DNA of 64,000 bases from Apus apus (lineage: Eukaryota; Chordata; Aves; Apodiformes; Apodidae): positions 35,353,003-35,417,002 of the forward strand of contig NC_067286.1 of assembly GCF_020740795.1 (NCBI RefSeq), read 5' to 3'. Each line of letters opens with the position of its first letter. Within the stretch, counting starts at the first letter, position 1. A program made the translations under genes and the position numbers. Shown piece after piece: positions 50,101 through 62,967 of this stretch. Under the pieces are notes generated by a model. It worked only from the letters and a program-made list of their open reading frames with translations, was not told the DNA's origin and did no database searches.

Positions 50101-52203
50101 GCTTTCCATACAAAGCCATGAAAAAGTACTAGCTGGGTGTGAATGAGACTCATACAAGTTCAGTTAATCCCAAGCTCCAGGGACAGTGCTTGAGAGATAA
50201 ATGTTTACATAAAAAATAGTTGTTATTTTCATAGAAAACTGTGAATTTACAACCAGAGAGATGGGAATAAAGACCTGTCTAAAACAATAGAAAACAAACT
50301 GAATTTTTATTTTCCCTGATTTTAAATTGACATTGGAATTGTAGCTGTAGCAACCATTACAAGTAAGAAAGTATGTTTCTTCATGACTCTTCCTCAGATG
50401 CTCCAGAAATCCTTATAAGTCCCTTTTTTTCTCTTATAACACACTGTGGTAATCTCTCATATTTCAAATCTCAATCCTAGACCAGAAAGACCTTTTCTTT
50501 TACTCCTTCTTGCCATAGCTGGTAAGCCATTCTAAGGTGCTTACAGAAATAATCTATTTCTCAGGTCCTACTTCCTGTAATTCATACTTTGAGACTTAAA
50601 GAATATTAAATTTTCAACCTTCTCAAAGGAGCTGTAAATGACTCAATTTATCATGTTGGGCAGGGGAGTCTTAATCTTTTTGGTCTGTCAAAACTGAAGG
50701 AAAACCTGCTGTGCTGTGCATCTTTTCCCCAGTTATCTCAAAAGGCCTTCGAAGTGTTTGGCATAAAAATACTGTCTAGGGAGTCTATGATTATACAAAC
50801 AACCCTACATGTTGGCTTGTACAGAACAGCCCTTAACTATCGCCACTTCCTAGAAATCTGCTCTGTGCTCTCAAGGGTTTCCAGCCAGCCCTTCTCATCA
50901 TTCCCTTCCATTTAAAATAAAATAAAATATCTTCTAGCTAGCATTCCCAATGCCATTGCATCATCCCACTGTGATTAATTTCAGATAGAAATGATACTGC
51001 AATTAACAAAACGGAGATAAATGCTTTGTGTTACTTTAGTAGTAACACTTTTACAAATCTAAGAACTGAAAAATTCCAGATTAGAATATAGCAGATACTG
51101 GAAGTTTTCACTAAACCCCATTACAGGATAAGGAATCTTAGCAGAGATGGTGAAATTAATATTAAACTACCAATACTGCAAAGATCTTTCTGTCTGGAAG
51201 GGATGGCCAGTTTCTTCTACTTTTTTGACCAGTTAGAATGAAAATTAGGACATCTGTTTACCTTTCATTTGTGTTCAACAGATAATTAGCGTTTGATGAC
51301 ATGGAGAAGTTGCGTACAGCTTAGGGCATGAAACTTGTAAGTGGTAGAGTTAAAGTAATTATGAGCATACCTTAAAATGAAACCCTATACTATTCAGCAG
51401 AGACAGATAAAACTGTTAGATGTTTAAAAACAAAGCCTGCCTACTTTATGTAAATTCTCTGCATGATTTTATGAAATTTAACTCTACATAACTGCCTTGT
51501 TTATCTCCTGCAACCACAAATCACATCCTCTTGACAGACTATCACTTCTCCCCTGAAATGCCAAGCAAGTTCTGTTGCCCTTTGAGGGTCAAAGTGGTCC
51601 AGTTTATGTCTTTGCTCCAACTGTTTGGTCTCTCTGTGCCTCCTGTGTTCACTGCATGACTCCCCTACTAGTTGTCATCCATGGGTAGTGGTTAAGTCTG
51701 GTGTCTAAAAGTATTTCTTATTCTACTCCATGTTGTTATTTTGTAATACACTTTTTCATTTCAACTGACAATCCCAGCACGGGATTTCTAAATTACAAAA
51801 GCAGAGACAGGAAAGACTTTGAGGAGATTTTAGATTTCATTCAGATAAGTTAAGAAAATAGCTTAAGTTAGGCTGCCTGAAATACTGTTTGCAGTGTGAA
51901 TTCCTATAGCAAATACCATCGCAGAACTAGTATTTCTGATGCTTTATTAGGATTTATCTTCTTTTCCTTGAATCAGTTCTCCATCCTTTTAGGAGGCAGG
52001 GTTTGTGTGTTCCAAAATAGCAGTTTTTGCTGACACTGACAAGGCACTCTCTGTGGTTCTGACAGAGATGCTTTTGTTCCTTACACTAAACTAGGAAATG
52101 TCAGAGAACTGTTTGAGCACAAGGCAACAGACATTTTTTACTCACAGCTGCTGAAGCCTGTGACAAAAGGCATACATACACTGCATTCTCCCAAATACCT
52201 TAC
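47103..52203. other. Intron-like AT-rich block without repeats
   Basis: No CR1 or other repeat is recognised over about 5 kb. One splice-bounded open piece at 47443-47544 is ambiguous (two frames open) and not called. T-runs occur near 49295 and 49860. Confidence 0.5.
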
Positions 52204-52415
52204 ATTGGGTTCTTTCACGGCATTGATACAAATGCATTCAGCCTGAAAGCAGACAGCTTCTTGCAGTGCTTGTAAAATCCAAGAAGACAAGCAATGAGAT
52301 TTTACTGCTGCCTTTGGCTGGCTTTCCTCTGGCATCTCTCTCCAGAAATGTTTTAAAACAACTGATCTGGCTTTGCAGGAAGTGTATACTGCACACCATG
52401 TAAGATGATGTATTG
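52204..52415 (-). CDS. Probable internal exon (70 codons plus 2 bases)
   Basis: The minus strand has one of the best acceptors in the window (ctttttcttttttccttcctgctctag) and donor AAT/GTAAGG, bounding 212 bases. It lies inside the longest non-CR1 minus-strand ORF. Phase 1 in, phase 0 out. It starts IHHLTWCAVYTSCKARSVVL, continues KHFWREMPEESQPKAAVKSH, and ends CFQAECICINAVKEPN. The exon is visibly GC-richer than its flanks. Six cysteines and helical segments are seen, but no known motif. The incoming phase fits exon 56695-56868, giving a junction that reads CLSK-A-IHH. Confidence 0.65.
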
Positions 52416-55400
52416 CTAGAGCAGGAAGGAAAAAAGAAAAAGCCTTTGTCAGAAGCCTACTTTTGTTTCTAATGCTTTTAACACAACATGTAATTAAAAA
52501 TGTTTCCATTACAATCCTGACATTTTCTAATAGGAGAGATCTCGGTTTTATATTCTCAGATTTCCATTCTATTACTACTCATTAATTTGCTTACTTCAAT
52601 GTCTTAGTTTATACCTGTATGAAAGAAATCCTATTTTTCTTGGAATTCTTACAGAAAGGTGAAAAATACTACATTTGAGATAAAGACCTTGTATTATTAT
52701 ATCTACAGCACAGACTCTGGAGAAAAACCTTTAGCTAGATTAAGGAAGAAATAAGTTGGTGGTCTAGCAGTATGAATTTCTGACTACTAAATCTTGTCCT
52801 GAAGCCTTTCAGACATACTGAAATACCTTCACTGCAACTTCAGCCTTGTGAAGTACCCTCATTTTTGTGCAGTGCACGTCTACCTCTTCATCTGCAAACA
52901 CTAACAAGCTACAGACAATAAATAACACAACAGGATCTGTTTAAACCCTGAAGGGCAAGGACTAAAGATCATACTTCATGTTGGCCTTAAAAATCCTGAC
53001 AGATTAGCTGTAGCACCACCTCTAAGGATAAGGGACTTGTGAGTAATAAGAGAAAAATATGATACTGAATATGGGAAGACTGTATAAAAGTGGGAACTGG
53101 GAGAGACAGTCAGGGTGTTAGGGGAAATCATAAATAACCTTACACATTTACTATGCCAGACATAGACAGAGGAATGGATTCTATGAAGCATACCCGACAT
53201 GAACTCATGACCTTTTCCTTCCTACCTACTTCTCCTCTTTCAGGGCCATTGCAGAGATTGCCAATAGAATAGAGACTTAGGGAAAAAAACCCAATTTTAA
53301 TCTAACACCTACCAAGTTGAGGTAATTAGCAATAGCTAATGATGCTTTCCTCACAAATGGGTGCCAAGAGTTATGAAACCTCGCCTGGCAGATAAATGGT
53401 ACCTTTCTCATCCATCTGTCTTACAAATGATCCTGTATGTACAGCTATTATTTCAGTCAGACACTGGTGGCTCTGTAATTGTTCATGGCCTTAGTGAAGA
53501 ATAGTGCCTGTCATGCAGTTTGAGTGCTCACTGACTTTTAACAGACCACTTTTTGGCTTGTCTGAAATGCTGAACAACCACACATGGGAAAGCAACAGAA
53601 AAGAACAGATGAGATAAAAACCAAGAGTACTCACATTTCTCTATACGTAGGTTTAAAACTCCTCAGGACTGTCCTGAAAAAATGCTGCTAAAATTACAGA
53701 TGGTTTTCTACCCACTTGTGAGAAAACTTATGGCATGCCCTCCACCGCTGCTGTCTTCTTCACTGGGAGCTGCATCATCACAGGGCTCACTTGGCAGTTA
53801 ATTCATCTCCTCTTCTGACTTGCTCATGTGGTGACCCAGAAGTCTCCAATCCTTCCCTCATCTTGCCCACCCTCACCTCAGAATTTAGCTGTTGTTGATT
53901 TGCAGCACAAAAAGCAATACTGGGTTGCTTCCAACTGAGCTACACTCTCTTACAAGCCTCAAACAAATCAACACAGCAATCTATTATTAAAGGGAAATGC
54001 CTTTTGTCAGAGTGCCAATCGTACCTACAATGCTAAGGATCTCACAGCTGTCATAAATGTTTCCAGATACTGTATATTTATTAAAACTGCTAAAGGTTTT
54101 GAAAAGAAGGATGCTCATTAAAATCTTAATATTTCCCACAAGTAAATGCACTTTTTGTAGAAATCCTTATTTTCTGATTATGCCAATCCGAAGAAAGCTT
54201 TACTTTGTATCTTCTTTCTGAAATAGGAAAAAACCCCAACTTGCTGATTTGGCTGCAAACCAGCAAGTCGATTAATCTTTTTTGCATATGTTGAAGATTT
54301 TCTTTTTTTTATATATAGTATGAAACACTATCAAAATTTTCTGGTTTATTTTTATCAACCTTCCTTTCTTTTTTATCCAGAACAGAACACTTAAGACAGA
54401 AAAACCCCTCTGTCCTCCCTTTTTTAGCAGCAACAGAATTTCAACACAATACAGGCTTGAACTTCAGTTCCTTTGCAAAAGTTATCACCATATTATCTAC
54501 CAAAGACCTGTGAAATTTTTAAAAATCTGTTGGGATTTTGTAAGAAGTCTATTCTCTACACTTCAAAAGCCATCTAACTTCCCCAGCTAATAAAGCATAC
54601 TTCTACACCCTGAATACTTGGTCTGGACACTGATGATCTGCCATACTACTATGCCTCCAGGTAACAGTATTTTTACACTCAGTTTAGTTGTTCAGTCACT
54701 GTAAAAATGAATACTAAATCATGTTTTTGTGTCTGTAATCCCTAGTCAACTGCTGCCAAAGCTAGCCGGTATCACATTAATTATCTATTAAAAAATGACA
54801 TGAGAATTTGGATTGCATGAGGTGACAGCAGACAAAAAAGATAGTAACAACTCAAATAATAAAAAAAGTGTAATTGAAACATATAGTGCCTCCAGATGAT
54901 GCACAAAACAAGCTGATATGATATACTATAAAGAGGATGCTGACATTTCAGAATAATTAGAAAAAACTAGTGTTTATACAAGTTCATGTCATTACCCCAC
55001 TGCTGGCTGACCACTTCCATGAGGGACTAATTTTGAAACAAATTTAAAGCCATTTCCAGTCTGAGACAGGACAAACATTAGCAAGTACTGGATAGGTCTA
55101 CTGATCTGCTTCCTACTTGAAGTAGTTCATGTCACTGTTATTGTGACTTGTAGATGAAGGTGACAGGTATCTTAGTTTGATTTTTGCAGTCAAATATGCC
55201 TTCAGGAGTGTGGCAGCAACAATATTCTTCAACACAACATACTTCCATACCTTTCAATTAGAAATCTTAATATATTGAATCAGTAAACAATCATGCTTGA
55301 CCTTCTGCAACTCAAAATATAACAAACAAAACCTCATAATCCTTATAATAATTTATAAACAGCAGCAGCAGATTAGGCTGATGATTTATGAAAATAATAA

Positions 55401-56694
55401 GATGAAGAAAAAAATGCCAATATGCTAAAGTTGATTTTAAAAGTGCTCAGAAAATGAACCAAACTTTTTTTATTCTATTCTTAAAGGACAAATGTACTAT
55501 ACTTGTGGAAAATAACTGCCAGATTGTTATGTGTAAACTACAACAAAATGCTGTTCTGATTAAGTTTGCTCCTGATCCACCAGAGATCTATCTCTTTTAC
55601 TAAAAGTTTCACAGTTTGGGCATTGGGCATGTATGGCATTCAACATGGGATGAATGACACGGATTCTAGCAGCAAAAGTTACCAAGTAATAAGGGTAATT
55701 TAACCAGGTTATAATAATAGTTAACTGGACAAGATTAAGATCTTAGGGACCACGTTTAAGCCTGAAAAAAAGAGATGGCAGCAAAATCACTTCATATTCT
55801 TCTGCGAGTAGCCTTCATTCAAATATATGGGATTGCTCCTCTGAGTGTAGAAAAATTCTACCTTTATAGTTTTATTCCCATAGGACAATTAAAATTGCTT
55901 TTGCTTTAATAAAAATTATCATTAATGTTAGATGGCAAAAAGAAAACAATAACAATTTGAGAATAAGCTTTTCATAGCAAATTAAAAGCAAATTAACATA
56001 GTTCTTTTTAACTTGCACAGCCTTCAGGTATGCCAACTTTAACTGGTGTTAACTGTTGTTTGGAATCTGCTTGGACATTAAATCCTTCAATGTAGTTCTC
56101 ATTATTTCTATTATAATTACAGTATTTGTTCTAGAAAAAGTTTTCATCATTACAACGGAAAATACTTTTATTCAGTTTTGCTAGAGTGAAATATAAAAAT
56201 GTCATTTACAAATAATTTATATTTTGAACAGAAAACTCAAATACTCGAAGGACAGGTTTTTTTTCATCACAGTTATATTATTTAATGACAAAATCAAGAT
56301 TTCCAGTAATGACTCAAGAGATCAGGTCCCACTTTTTTTTTTTCCCCCCTTCCCTAGAATGGCACAAAATAAATTCTAGATCTTTGAGAACTCTGAGAGC
56401 ACATTTTTGTTAATATTTCACATAATGCACAACTTTTGCTAAACACAAAAGTAGCCTTTTAAGACAGAATTTGCATTACAGTAGTCAAGTCTAACAACAC
56501 ATTTTTTTTTTCTTTGCAGAACTTTAAAAAGATAAAGAAACTATTAATGTTGTTACAATTTACAAATACATTCTTTCATATGAAACAATAACCTGAATTA
56601 TAATATACTTTATGTACATGCCTATCTAATAATACTAGGTTGTATACATTACAAGCTAACTTCCAGAAGGAAATTGCAATGCTGTAAGATTTAC
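52416..56694. other. Intron-like AT-rich block
   Basis: No repeats or exons recognised over about 4.3 kb. Confidence 0.55.
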
Positions 56695-56868
56695 CTTTGG
56701 ATAGACATTTATACACCTCTGATTTTTTCCTAAAAACTACCAGATCTTGTAGTTTAATGAACAGCAAAACCAAAGTAAATACACAGAAAAACTGCTTTCC
56801 TTCATTTAATGACATTAGGTTTCTTAGAATTCCCATAATAAATGGCTTTTGATGGTTGGATAAAAATC
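56695..56868 (-). CDS. Probable internal exon (57 codons)
   Basis: The minus strand has acceptor 'ttttggtttttgtgtcataactcag' and donor AAAG/GTAAAT bounding 174 bases, phase 1 to phase 1. It begins FLSNHQKPFIMGILRNLMSL, has a hydrophobic stretch QFFCVFTLVLLFIKL that could be membrane-associated or a buried helix, and ends FRKKSEVYKCLSK. The outgoing phase fits exon 52204-52415, and the incoming phase fits the candidate at 59.5 kb. The family is not recognised. Confidence 0.6.
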
Positions 56869-59527
56869 CTGAGTTATGACACAAAAACCAAAACATTTAA
56901 CTGGAGGATGAAAAAAAAATAGCTGAAAAACTGTCAGTGAGACTAAAGTAATGGTTAGAACAGTTCAACTCACAAAAGGTCTGGAACTTAGCATTGCAAC
57001 TGTAACCTTGTCCTGTCCAGCTGCTAATCATGTAAACAGCTGAAAACTTATGCCATTTTACCTGATTTAGACAACAAGTTCTTCTCAGATTTATCTGTTC
57101 TGGGTTTTAGATGTTTCTTCTAAATTACTGACAAGCTTAGAAGACTAGGTAGATGGCAGCAGTTCAAAACCTATTCCTTCTTTCTCTCAACGGAAAGACT
57201 TGTGACGTTAGCAGCAGAACATAGTTTAAAGAGTTGGGAGGATGATGACAGAAGATAGGTATGTGGTCAAAAATGCACTCCGTGATTTATAATGCAGCTA
57301 TTAAAAAAAAATAAAAATAGCCTAACATTTTGTCTCTAGCAGAAGTTTAATTTCTAATGAAAGACTGTTTTCCTGGTTAATTTGCAGAAATACCCATAGT
57401 CATTATAACAGCACTGAATAAGATACTGACATCTCCAGGACAAGCATTAATCGTACATAGCTCAACAGAGTATTCAGAACTCATGTTGTTAATGAGCCTG
57501 TTCTGATTTATAACAGATACGGTCAAATTCCTCTTCACTTGACAGTGCTGGATGTAGTAACTGTTAAAGAGATTATGCTAAATAATCCAAATAATTGTAT
57601 GGTACTGCACAGATGACAAATTTACCCCTTCTCATAATTCCCAGTGTGAAATTAAATAAAAACCTTTAAACAAAACAGCTTAAACTTCAGGGGAAAAGAT
57701 ACATGTAAAGTTTGAATGCAATCAGTTAACTAGACAGTGCCCTTAGTTCAAATGAGAATGTTTTCCCACAGCCAAGCATCTTTTTACAAAATTAGTATTT
57801 CCAACAGATTTTCAGTTACTTCAGCTTGCAGTAACTAAAATATTCTCAATTATTACAGACACTTTTATCTCTCTCACAAGCACCGCTTTAAGGATTTTAG
57901 ACTGTTTAAAGTGTCATTAATAATGCAAAAATCTTATTTTACATAGAAAGTGAAAACTACAGTACATTCATATAATGCGAGCTTTCTGGCTCTCTGGTAA
58001 GATGAGGACAAAAAAGAACAGCAGGCATCTTCAGAAGATGAAAGCTGAAACTTTCTTTTTCTAGCTTACCAGTTTAAAAAAAAAAAGTAAAAAAGTGCAG
58101 GATCTTTTTTTTTTTTGTCTTTTTTTCTTCACTCTAGAAGCATAATAGGACATCTTAAAAAATGCAAAGAAAACAGCTATGAAGGAAGTGTAACCTACTT
58201 ACTTTTGTATAAGAATACAGTGCCTATACTGCATATTGTGAATACAGAATGAAGTAGAGTTGCCCTTCCAGTGATAATATATATTGAAAACTAAGACCCA
58301 GACTATAAGTTATGACTCTAATGCACCAAGACATGCCTTTTGAAAGACTATATTTTAAAAATCAGACTACTAGCTAACATAAAAGTCATTCTCATCAGAG
58401 AAATTTCTGAAGCATTCCCAAAAGCTGTTCCTGTAGAATTTATGAAAAACAGATGACTTGGAAAATAGTGCATTCTCATTTCCTCAGGCCTTCACATTTT
58501 CATTTACATAAGTCTTTAGCCACAGGTAAAAAGAAAATGAAAAGTTATTTTATACCAGATTGCTAAATTCTAGATTGTGTTTGAAGCACAGCTATGTGTG
58601 TGTAGATGTAAAAATTACTTTTTTGCCTCAGTTTTGAAACCTCAAGCATACATTCTATAGGTTTCACTATACTATTCAAATTACCAATCCAGAAGCAATA
58701 ATGGGAATATTGAAAATGCAGCACTGGTAACAGAGTCCCCTATTTAATTCAGATATGCAGTTCCAGATGCTGGAATGACACATGCAAAACTTCCTGAACT
58801 GGGCAGAAGAAAACAGTTTTTCTGTTTCCCCAGACAAATCAGTCTATTCCCCACTAGAGTTACAAGCCCAGGTGTTTATTTCCAGTATTCACATTCTGCT
58901 GATGCTACATAAAATGCAGTATATGCCTTCTTTGGATATTATTTCCACAAATGTCTACAACCAGTTAAATATTTTTCTGTACAACTGCAGAGTAGTATTA
59001 CTATTTTAATCCTGATCAGCTTGTCGTTTGGTCCTGTTCCCCTGTTTGCTTTCACTCCTGTAACAATTGAAATACAGGTAGAAAGTACTGTAGGACTATG
59101 TAGCAATATTACAAAAGAGGAACAAAAGTAAGTCAAAAAGGTAGAAATGCAACACTTTTTCCTGCACAGAAACTGAAAGAATGCATCTCCACTGAACTGG
59201 AAGAAAAAAGCACAGAGAAGTCTGGATCTCCAGTAAAAGTTGCTGAGCGTAGCCTGTTCAGTTTCTTTTGGGAAGATTTCAACTTTGGGCAGTATCTCAG
59301 CATTTGTGCTTCATGGCAAGCTGAAAAAGAAAGAAAAAAATAACTGAAGGGAGATCACATGAAATAACAGTTAATGTGGCTAGCATGGATCAGAAGAGTG
59401 TGTAAACTGAATTCTACAAAGGATGCCTGAAATCCTTAACTTCTTGGCACACAGATATGCAGTTGTTCCCTTTACTGTGACAGACTGGCAAAGTCTCCCT
59501 GTGCTTTGCTGAGGAATCAGGACTTAC
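56869..59527. other. Intron-like AT-rich block
   Basis: No repeat family or exon recognised. A/T homopolymer runs occur near 58075-58120. Confidence 0.55.
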
Positions 59528-59603
59528 CTGCTTTCATAGCTGTGTTTCCCAATGTTACATTATTTTGGTGTGTGTGAGGAGCACAAGAGCAAGAAACTAG
59601 CAA
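59528..59603 (-). CDS. Candidate upstream exon, possibly carrying the start codon
   Basis: The minus strand has a perfect donor (AAGCAG/GTAAGT) and a weaker acceptor 'aagcaaatcttag'. The 76 bases are open in phase 0 to phase 1, ending NNVTLGNTAMKA plus G. The outgoing phase matches exon 56695-56868. An ATG three codons before the donor (ACAGCTATGA context) could be a translation start, making this a mostly 5'UTR exon. Otherwise it is internal. The alternative acceptor 10 bases downstream on the minus strand also leaves one open frame. Confidence 0.35.
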
Positions 59604-60596
59604 CTAAGATTTGCTTAAAAGAACAGCCATTTAGACCTAATGATTTGGATTGTTAAATCAGAAATTCTAGACAAGTAATTTCAAGTGCCTGTTCAGCAGC
59701 TCTGTCGCTACATTGTGGTGAAAAATTAAGGACTGATTGCCTTTCTGCCTCTGTGATTGCTGATTATTTCCATTTAAAATAATTTAAAAATGGACTTAGA
59801 ACTGGGAATGAGAGAATAAAAAGCTAAATTGAGTTAAATCCCACAAAAAAAAGTGTAGACAAACTGACTTTGGCAAACCAAGCAGAGAACTTAGCTTTAG
59901 TCTGCTATATAGCAACCAGAACTGGTAGGGGCAGTTAAAATTCCCTAATTTGCTACCAGTGAAATGCTGACCACAAAAATACTCTGAATTAATTGACAGA
60001 AGCCTTTGATACACAACGACCTGGTCACAACCATTCCCTTAAAAAAAAAACAACAAAAAACAAAACACCAAAAAATGTTATTTATAGAGATACACTGGAA
60101 AGGTATTCAGCACGAAAGAACACCAACCAACACTTTTCTTTCTCCCTTCAAACAAGACTCTTTTTAGAAAAACATGTCTTCAGCAGGCAACTGACAGTAA
60201 GCTTTTAATATACAGAATTCATAACTTTGACGTTCTGCACAGTCACCAACAAGGGGATGGAATTTTTTAGAGGCAAAGAAGGTGAAGGTGTCATAAGAAG
60301 GATTTGATAGGTACCCTGAACTAAGTTCCAGGCTTTACACAACAAAATATAGATACATGCTTTCAATCAACAAACTTCGATATCCAAAACAAAACCACTC
60401 TTTAAGTGCTCTTGTTTCTCCTGCAAATGAAATGTTTTTTTCTGCGGTTTGTTTTTGTTTTGTTTTGTTTTGTTTTTTTCACAAGTGACAAAGGTGTTTT
60501 TTAAAGATACTAGGAAGGGTATTCCTATGCCACGCATCTTCCACTGTCTCCATTACATGTTTTACATCATAAATGACCTGACACAGAACTGAAGAA
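59604..60596. other. Unassigned AT-rich sequence with a T/G repeat
   Basis: No gene recognised. Contains a (TTTTG)n tract near 60445-60479 and an A-rich tract near 60040-60075. Confidence 0.55.
60445..60479. repeat. (TTTTG)n microsatellite
   Basis: About five TTTTG units ending in a T-run. Confidence 0.75.
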
Positions 60597-62535
60597 GAAT
60601 CACAGAATCATTTAGTTTGGAAAAATTCTGTAAGATCATTGAGTCTAACCATAAGCCTAACACTGCGAAGTCCACTACTAAACAATGTCCCTCAGCAGCA
60701 CATCTACAGGTCTTTTAAACATCTTCAGGAATGGTGACTCCACTGCTTTCCTGGGCAGAAACTCCTTCCTTCAAGCAGATCAACACTACCAGCCAACTTG
60801 GCATCATCTGTAACCTTAATGAAGGTGTACTCAATCCTCTTGTCCAGCTATTGATAAAGATATTAAAGAGAACTCAACTCAACAGTGAGCCCTGGGGAAC
60901 ACCACTTGTGACTGGCATCCAACTGGATTTTACTCCATTCACCACAACTCTATTGGCTTAGCCTTCCAGCCAGTTTTTTACCCAGCAAAGAATACACCTG
61001 TCCAGGCCATAAGCAGCCAGTTTCTCCAGAAGAATGCTGTGGCAAATGGTGCCAAAGGCTTTACTGAAGCCTAAGTAGGCAACACTTGCAGCCTTTCCCT
61101 CATCTAATAAGTGGGTCACCTTGTAATAGAAGGAGATCAGGTTTGTCAAGCAGGAACTGCTTTTCAGTCAGCTGAGACCTCCTCGGTTAGCCAGAACCGC
61201 TGATAAATGATGGGAAGTGGCTTGGTGAACATTTCCATCAACTCCCTCAGTACCCTTGGATGGATCTCATCTGGCCCCATAAATTTGTGTGTTTCTAAGC
61301 GGTGTTGCAGATTGCAAACCATTTGCCCTTGGATTATGGGGGCCTCATTCTGCTCCCCATCTCCATCTTCCAGCTCAGGGGGCTGCATATGCCAAGAACA
61401 ACTGGTCTTACTACTAAAGACTGAGGCAAAGAAGGCATTAAGTACCTCAGCCTTTCTCACTATGTTTCCCCAAGCATCCAATAAAGGATGAAGAGCCCCC
61501 TTCACTCTCCTTTTTTTGCTCATGTGTTTATGTAAAATGTTTTTTATTATCTTTTATGGCAGTAGCTAGATTAAGTTCTAGTTGAGTTTTGGCCCTTTTA
61601 ATTTTCTCCCTGCATAACCTCACAACATCCTTGTAGTCTTGCCTGCATGGCCTACCCCTTCTTACAAAGATCATAAACTCTCCTTTTTTACCTGAGTTTC
61701 AGTCAAAGCTCTCTGTTCAGCCAGGCTGGTCTCTGATGGCTCATCTTTCAGCACGTGGGGACAGCCTGTTCCTGCAACTTTAAGACTTCCTTCTTAAAAT
61801 GCATCCAGCCCCCCTGGACTCTTTTGCCCTTCAGGGCTGCTTCCCAAGGGACTCTTGTCAATGAGGCTCCTAAACAGGCCAAAGTCTGCCCTCTGAAAGT
61901 TCAAGGTAACAGTTCAGCTGACCTCTGAATCTAAAATTCTATGATTTCATGACTGCTATGCCCAAGATGGCCTCCAGCCATCACATCACCGACAAGTTCT
62001 TTCCTGTTCACAAAAACGATCCAGCAGGGCACCTTCCCTAGTTGGCTACCTCACCAGCTGTGTCAGCTTCCACACACTCCAGGATCTTCCAAAACTGTTT
62101 CCTCTCTGCTGTACTTTATCTTCAGCAGATGTCTGCCAAGTTGATGTCCCCCATAAGAAAAAAAGCTAGATGTGATGAGACTTCTCCCAGCTGCTTGTAT
62201 AATATTTCATCAGTCTCGTTATCCTGGTTGGCTGGTCTACAACAGACTCCCACTATGTTATCTGCCTTGTTGGCCTTTTGTTTCTCACCCCAAAACACTC
62301 AACTCTATTATTGTCACCATCGTCTAGCTCTGGACAGGTAAAATGCACCCTAACACACAGGGCCACCCCACTACCTCTCCTTCCTTGCTTAACCCTTTTG
62401 GAAAGTTTATAGCTATCCATTGCAACACTCCAGTTATGCAAGTTATCCCACCTTGTTTCTGTGGTTGCAACCATATCATAGTTCTCCAGCTGCTCCTGTT
62501 TGTTGCCCAAGTAATGTCCAGACATACAAATTTAG
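60597..62535 (-). mobile_element. Older CR1 LINE, minus strand, 5'-truncated with two internal deletions
   Basis: The minus strand keeps the endonuclease start (MGNKQ-type block as LGNKQEQLENYDMVATTETR, GSGVALCV), the linker region ([40 protein letters not shown]), the LGFSKAFGT remnant of the RT motif, and the 3'UTR with 'acagaatcatttag' at 60600. Missing compared with the intact copy: about 60 codons between EEVSAD and TNLISFYYKV (near 61150-61165), and roughly the last 200 codons of ORF2 (near 60755-60775). Frames are broken by stops and shifts. The 3'UTR type matches the 7-kb copy, an older subfamily. Confidence 0.92.
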
Positions 62536-62967
62536 CTGTAAGAGAAATCCCTAACCAGTCATGATACTATAGTGAAATTAATTATGGGCTGACAATAATT
62601 CAAAGTACTTTTACGATATTAGTGAAGGAAACCAAAATGGGAACTCTACTTTGCTGCACAAAGTGTTCACATACACTTGTAAGTTAAAATTGGTGCCTTT
62701 CTCTTCACTGTCACTGTTTTGCCAGAGAGTCACAATTTTGTCATTTAAGTGACACTCAGCTGGACTTCACTTTTCTGGTTTCACTGGCATAATATTTTTT
62801 TCTTTTCTGTACAAACAACACCTAAGATTTGAGTAGCAGCTCAAACTCAGACTCATCTGATGAAGACTGCTAACCTGTAGAACTGGACTGGCAGGATGGT
62901 TTCATAGATCTCAGTCCACCACACAGTCCAAATGGAGATTATCCTTTTCTATTCTGACTCATGTAGA
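62536..62967. other. Short unassigned spacer between two CR1 copies
   Basis: About 430 bases of AT-rich sequence separating an old minus-strand CR1 from a young plus-strand CR1. Nothing recognised. Confidence 0.6.

Larger units (their letters stand above)
445..59603 (-). other. Proposed multi-exon host gene (span of the exon chain)
   Basis: Span of a candidate protein-coding gene read right to left. Its proposed exons are listed separately at 59.5, 56.7, 52.2, 38.8, 38.2, 32.7, 13.5, 11.1 and 0.45 kb. Phases at each junction agree: 1/1, 1/1, 0/0, 0/0, 2/2, 2/2, 0/0 and 0/0. The encoded pieces are mostly helical-looking, with one hydrophobic stretch, and show no catalytic motif I know. I do not recognise the protein. 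A large ciliary or sperm-type protein such as TMEM232 is only a hunch and is not supported by any alignment. The gene probably continues beyond the left edge, because the last exon ends in phase 1. Introns of up to about 19 kb hold all but two of the CR1 copies in the window. More exons may be missing, especially between 52.2 and 38.9 kb. Confidence 0.55.
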
